Shown: piece after piece, positions 62,769 to 64,000 of the stretch
Position numbering within the stretch: position 1 is the first letter of the stretch
Layout: each line of letters starts with the position of its first letter
Assembly (NCBI RefSeq): GCF_000190575.1
Contig: NC_015164.1
Span: 1,922,001 to 1,986,000, forward strand
Origin: Phocaeicola salanitronis DSM 18170
Lineage (GTDB): Bacteria; Bacteroidota; Bacteroidia; Bacteroidales; Bacteroidaceae
Length of the DNA stretch: 64,000 nucleotides
Direction: 5' to 3'
Position numbers and translations under genes: made by a program
Notes under the pieces: generated by a model
The model's database searches: none
Seen by the model: only the letters and a program-made list of their open reading frames with translations
Told to the model about the DNA's origin: nothing

Positions 62769-64000
62769 ATGAAAAAACTACATATATTATATACTTTCGC
62801 TGCGGCTGTCTTTTTATTAGCCGCTTGCGACACCGACGTAGAACACGACATCGCCCAAGTAGATGCTCCTATATTCGTTTCGGCAACCCCCGAAACAGGA
62901 AGCACCGTAAAAACAGGCAATGTCACCGTCACCCTGCAATACGACAAGAACATCTATTTCGCTTCTGAAGATGCCAGCCAAATCAGCATATCTGATAATG
63001 GAACGGTAGTAAGTGCCGATGTCATCGGAGTAAGCAATACACTGACCATCGTGGCAAACTGCCCCAACCGTGGAGCTACTTACACGCTTACCATTCCTGC
63101 AGGACTGGTAACAGGTCCCAACCAAATGCCAGCACCCGAAGTAAGCTTGACGTTCAGTACAACCGGACTCAATACCACACCGGTAAATTCGCTGACTGCC
63201 GAAGCACAACAGGTGTACGACTTCTTGGTAGAAAACTTTGAGACACGTACCCTTTCTGCCACAATGGCTGTAGACGGTGTATCGGGACAGACCGGAAGTT
63301 GGAACACCGCCGATGCCGAACAAGTATACCAATGGACCGGACAATATCCGGCTATGAACTGCTTCGACTACCTGCACTTGGCTTCTTCACCTTCCAGCTG
63401 GATTGATTACTCGGACATCACACCGGTGAAAGAATGGTGGGACAACGGAGGCATCGTACTCGCCATGTGGCACTGGAACGTTCCAAAGACAGAAGGTGAT
63501 ACTGATACAAACAACTACACCTCAACCCTAAGCGAAACGGCATTCAACATTGACAATGCCTTTACCGAAGGAACGTGGGAATACCGTACCGTACAAGCTG
63601 ACCTTGAAAAGATGGCAGGTTACCTCAAACTGTTACACGACGCAAACATTCCGGTCATCTGGCGTCCGCTGCACGAAGCTGCAGGAGGATGGTTCTGGTG
63701 GGGTAAGAACGCCGACAGTTTCAAGAAGCTCTGGATTCAGATGTTTGATTACTTCAAAGCGCAAGGCTTGAATAACCTGATTTGGGTATGGACCAGCGAA
63801 ACAGGCGATGCCGACTGGTATCCGGGTGATGCGTATGTAGATATTATCGGGCGCGACCTGTACGGCAACGATGCTGCCGACTGCGCTTCGCAATACCAAA
63901 CCCTCATCAACGACTTCGGCAACAAGATGATTACGCTGAGCGAATGCGGTTATTCGGAATATACCGACTCTACGGTCGGACTGCTTTCCGAACAATGGAA
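62769..64000 (+). CDS. GH26 endo-beta-mannanase (partial, runs off the window)
   Basis: Lipoprotein (AAVFLLAACDTDVE). An N-terminal Big_5/SbsA-like Ig domain (about 30-135, ending VSLTFSTTGL) precedes a GH26 barrel: FDYLHLASSPSSWIDYSD, VLAMWHWNVP, acid/base Glu in WRPLHEAAGGWFWWG, IWVWTSE, and nucleophile Glu in MITLSECGYSEY. GH26 enzymes of this layout hydrolyse beta-mannans or galactomannan. ATG at 62760 (MTIMKKL) is an alternative start overlapping the previous stop. The C-terminal end is missing. Confidence 0.92.
   Translation, partial: MKKLHILYTFAAAVFLLAACDTDVEHDIAQVDAPIFVSATPETGSTVKTGNVTVTLQYDKNIYFASEDASQISISDNGTVVSADVIGVSNTLTIVANCPNRGATYTLTIPAGLVTGPNQMPAPEVSLTFSTTGLNTTPVNSLTAEAQQVYDFLVENFETRTLSATMAVDGVSGQTGSWNTADAEQVYQWTGQYPAMNCFDYLHLASSPSSWIDYSDITPVKEWWDNGGIVLAMWHWNVPKTEGDTDTNNYTSTLSETAFNIDNAFTEGTWEYRTVQADLEKMAGYLKLLHDANIPVIWRPLHEAAGGWFWWGKNADSFKKLWIQMFDYFKAQGLNNLIWVWTSETGDADWYPGDAYVDIIGRDLYGNDAADCASQYQTLINDFGNKMITLSECGYSEYTDSTVGLLSEQW

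Noticed and set aside
1-64000. tRNA or rRNA genes
   Set aside because: No cloverleaf-like segment or rRNA sequence was recognised on either strand by eye; a tRNAscan-SE run would settle it.

Overview
The window is chromosomal DNA from a member of the Bacteroidales, most likely a Bacteroides/Phocaeicola-type gut commensal. The reasons are SusC/SusD pairs, FimA/Mfa-type fimbrillins, a PCMD protein, repeated matches to the Bacteroidetes promoter box TAnnTTTG (sometimes with TTTG 19-21 nt upstream), and almost no Shine-Dalgarno sequences. No rRNA, tRNA, CRISPR array or integrase was seen.

Layout: (1) 0-3 kb: 5' part of lipA and a dipeptidyl peptidase IV. (2) 3.7-10.5 kb: an exported phospholipase D/cardiolipin synthase-like protein, then a tripartite RND efflux operon. 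(3) 11.7-20.9 kb: a six-gene fimbrial operon on the minus strand (DUF3575, DUF3868/OmpA-like, major Mfa1-like fimbrillin, Mfa2/FimB-like anchor, FimA-like minor fimbrillin, DUF4906 tip protein) behind a good promoter and a leader of about 240 nt. (4) 21.5-22.3 kb: EFR1-type flavodoxin/ferredoxin. (5) 23.3-30.3 kb: housekeeping block thrS-infC-rpmI-rplT and ruvX-def-TPR. (6) 30.7-35.1 kb: PCMD and SPOR proteins, a YtxH/holin-like envelope cluster, an exported alpha/beta hydrolase and an AraC regulator. (7) 35.2-44.0 kb: an AT-rich accessory island on the minus strand. (8) 45-64 kb: a galactomannan-type polysaccharide utilization region with GH36 alpha-galactosidase, GH2 glycosidase, AraC regulator, GH5_7 mannanase, SusC, SusD, two surface glycan-binding proteins and a GH26 mannanase cut by the window end. 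An orphan HigA-like regulator and an M48 lipoprotein peptidase sit among them.

The most unusual content is the 35.2-44.0 kb island. It encodes a divergent Hsp70 with two apparently membrane-anchored partners: a single-pass protein whose cytoplasmic C-terminus reads as a GrpE nucleotide-exchange domain, and a large tail-anchored repeat protein whose N-terminus resembles a J-domain without HPD. A DUF6602 protein with a PD-(D/E)XK-like signature lies inside the same tight operon. Downstream are a four-helix membrane protein with a TerB-like tail and a HipA-like kinase/DUF3037 pair. A decayed copy of the HipA-like gene's 5' region lies between two of the genes. This reads as a complete, membrane-tethered private Hsp70 machine; a conflict or stress role is only inference.

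The intergenic DNA is crowded with dispersed repeats: five copies of a 192-bp element with 17-bp terminal inverted repeats and TNA flanks, three kinds of long palindromic repeat, and several local tandem arrays. Two complementary fragments of Rpn-type nuclease genes lie at 3.2 and 10.6 kb.
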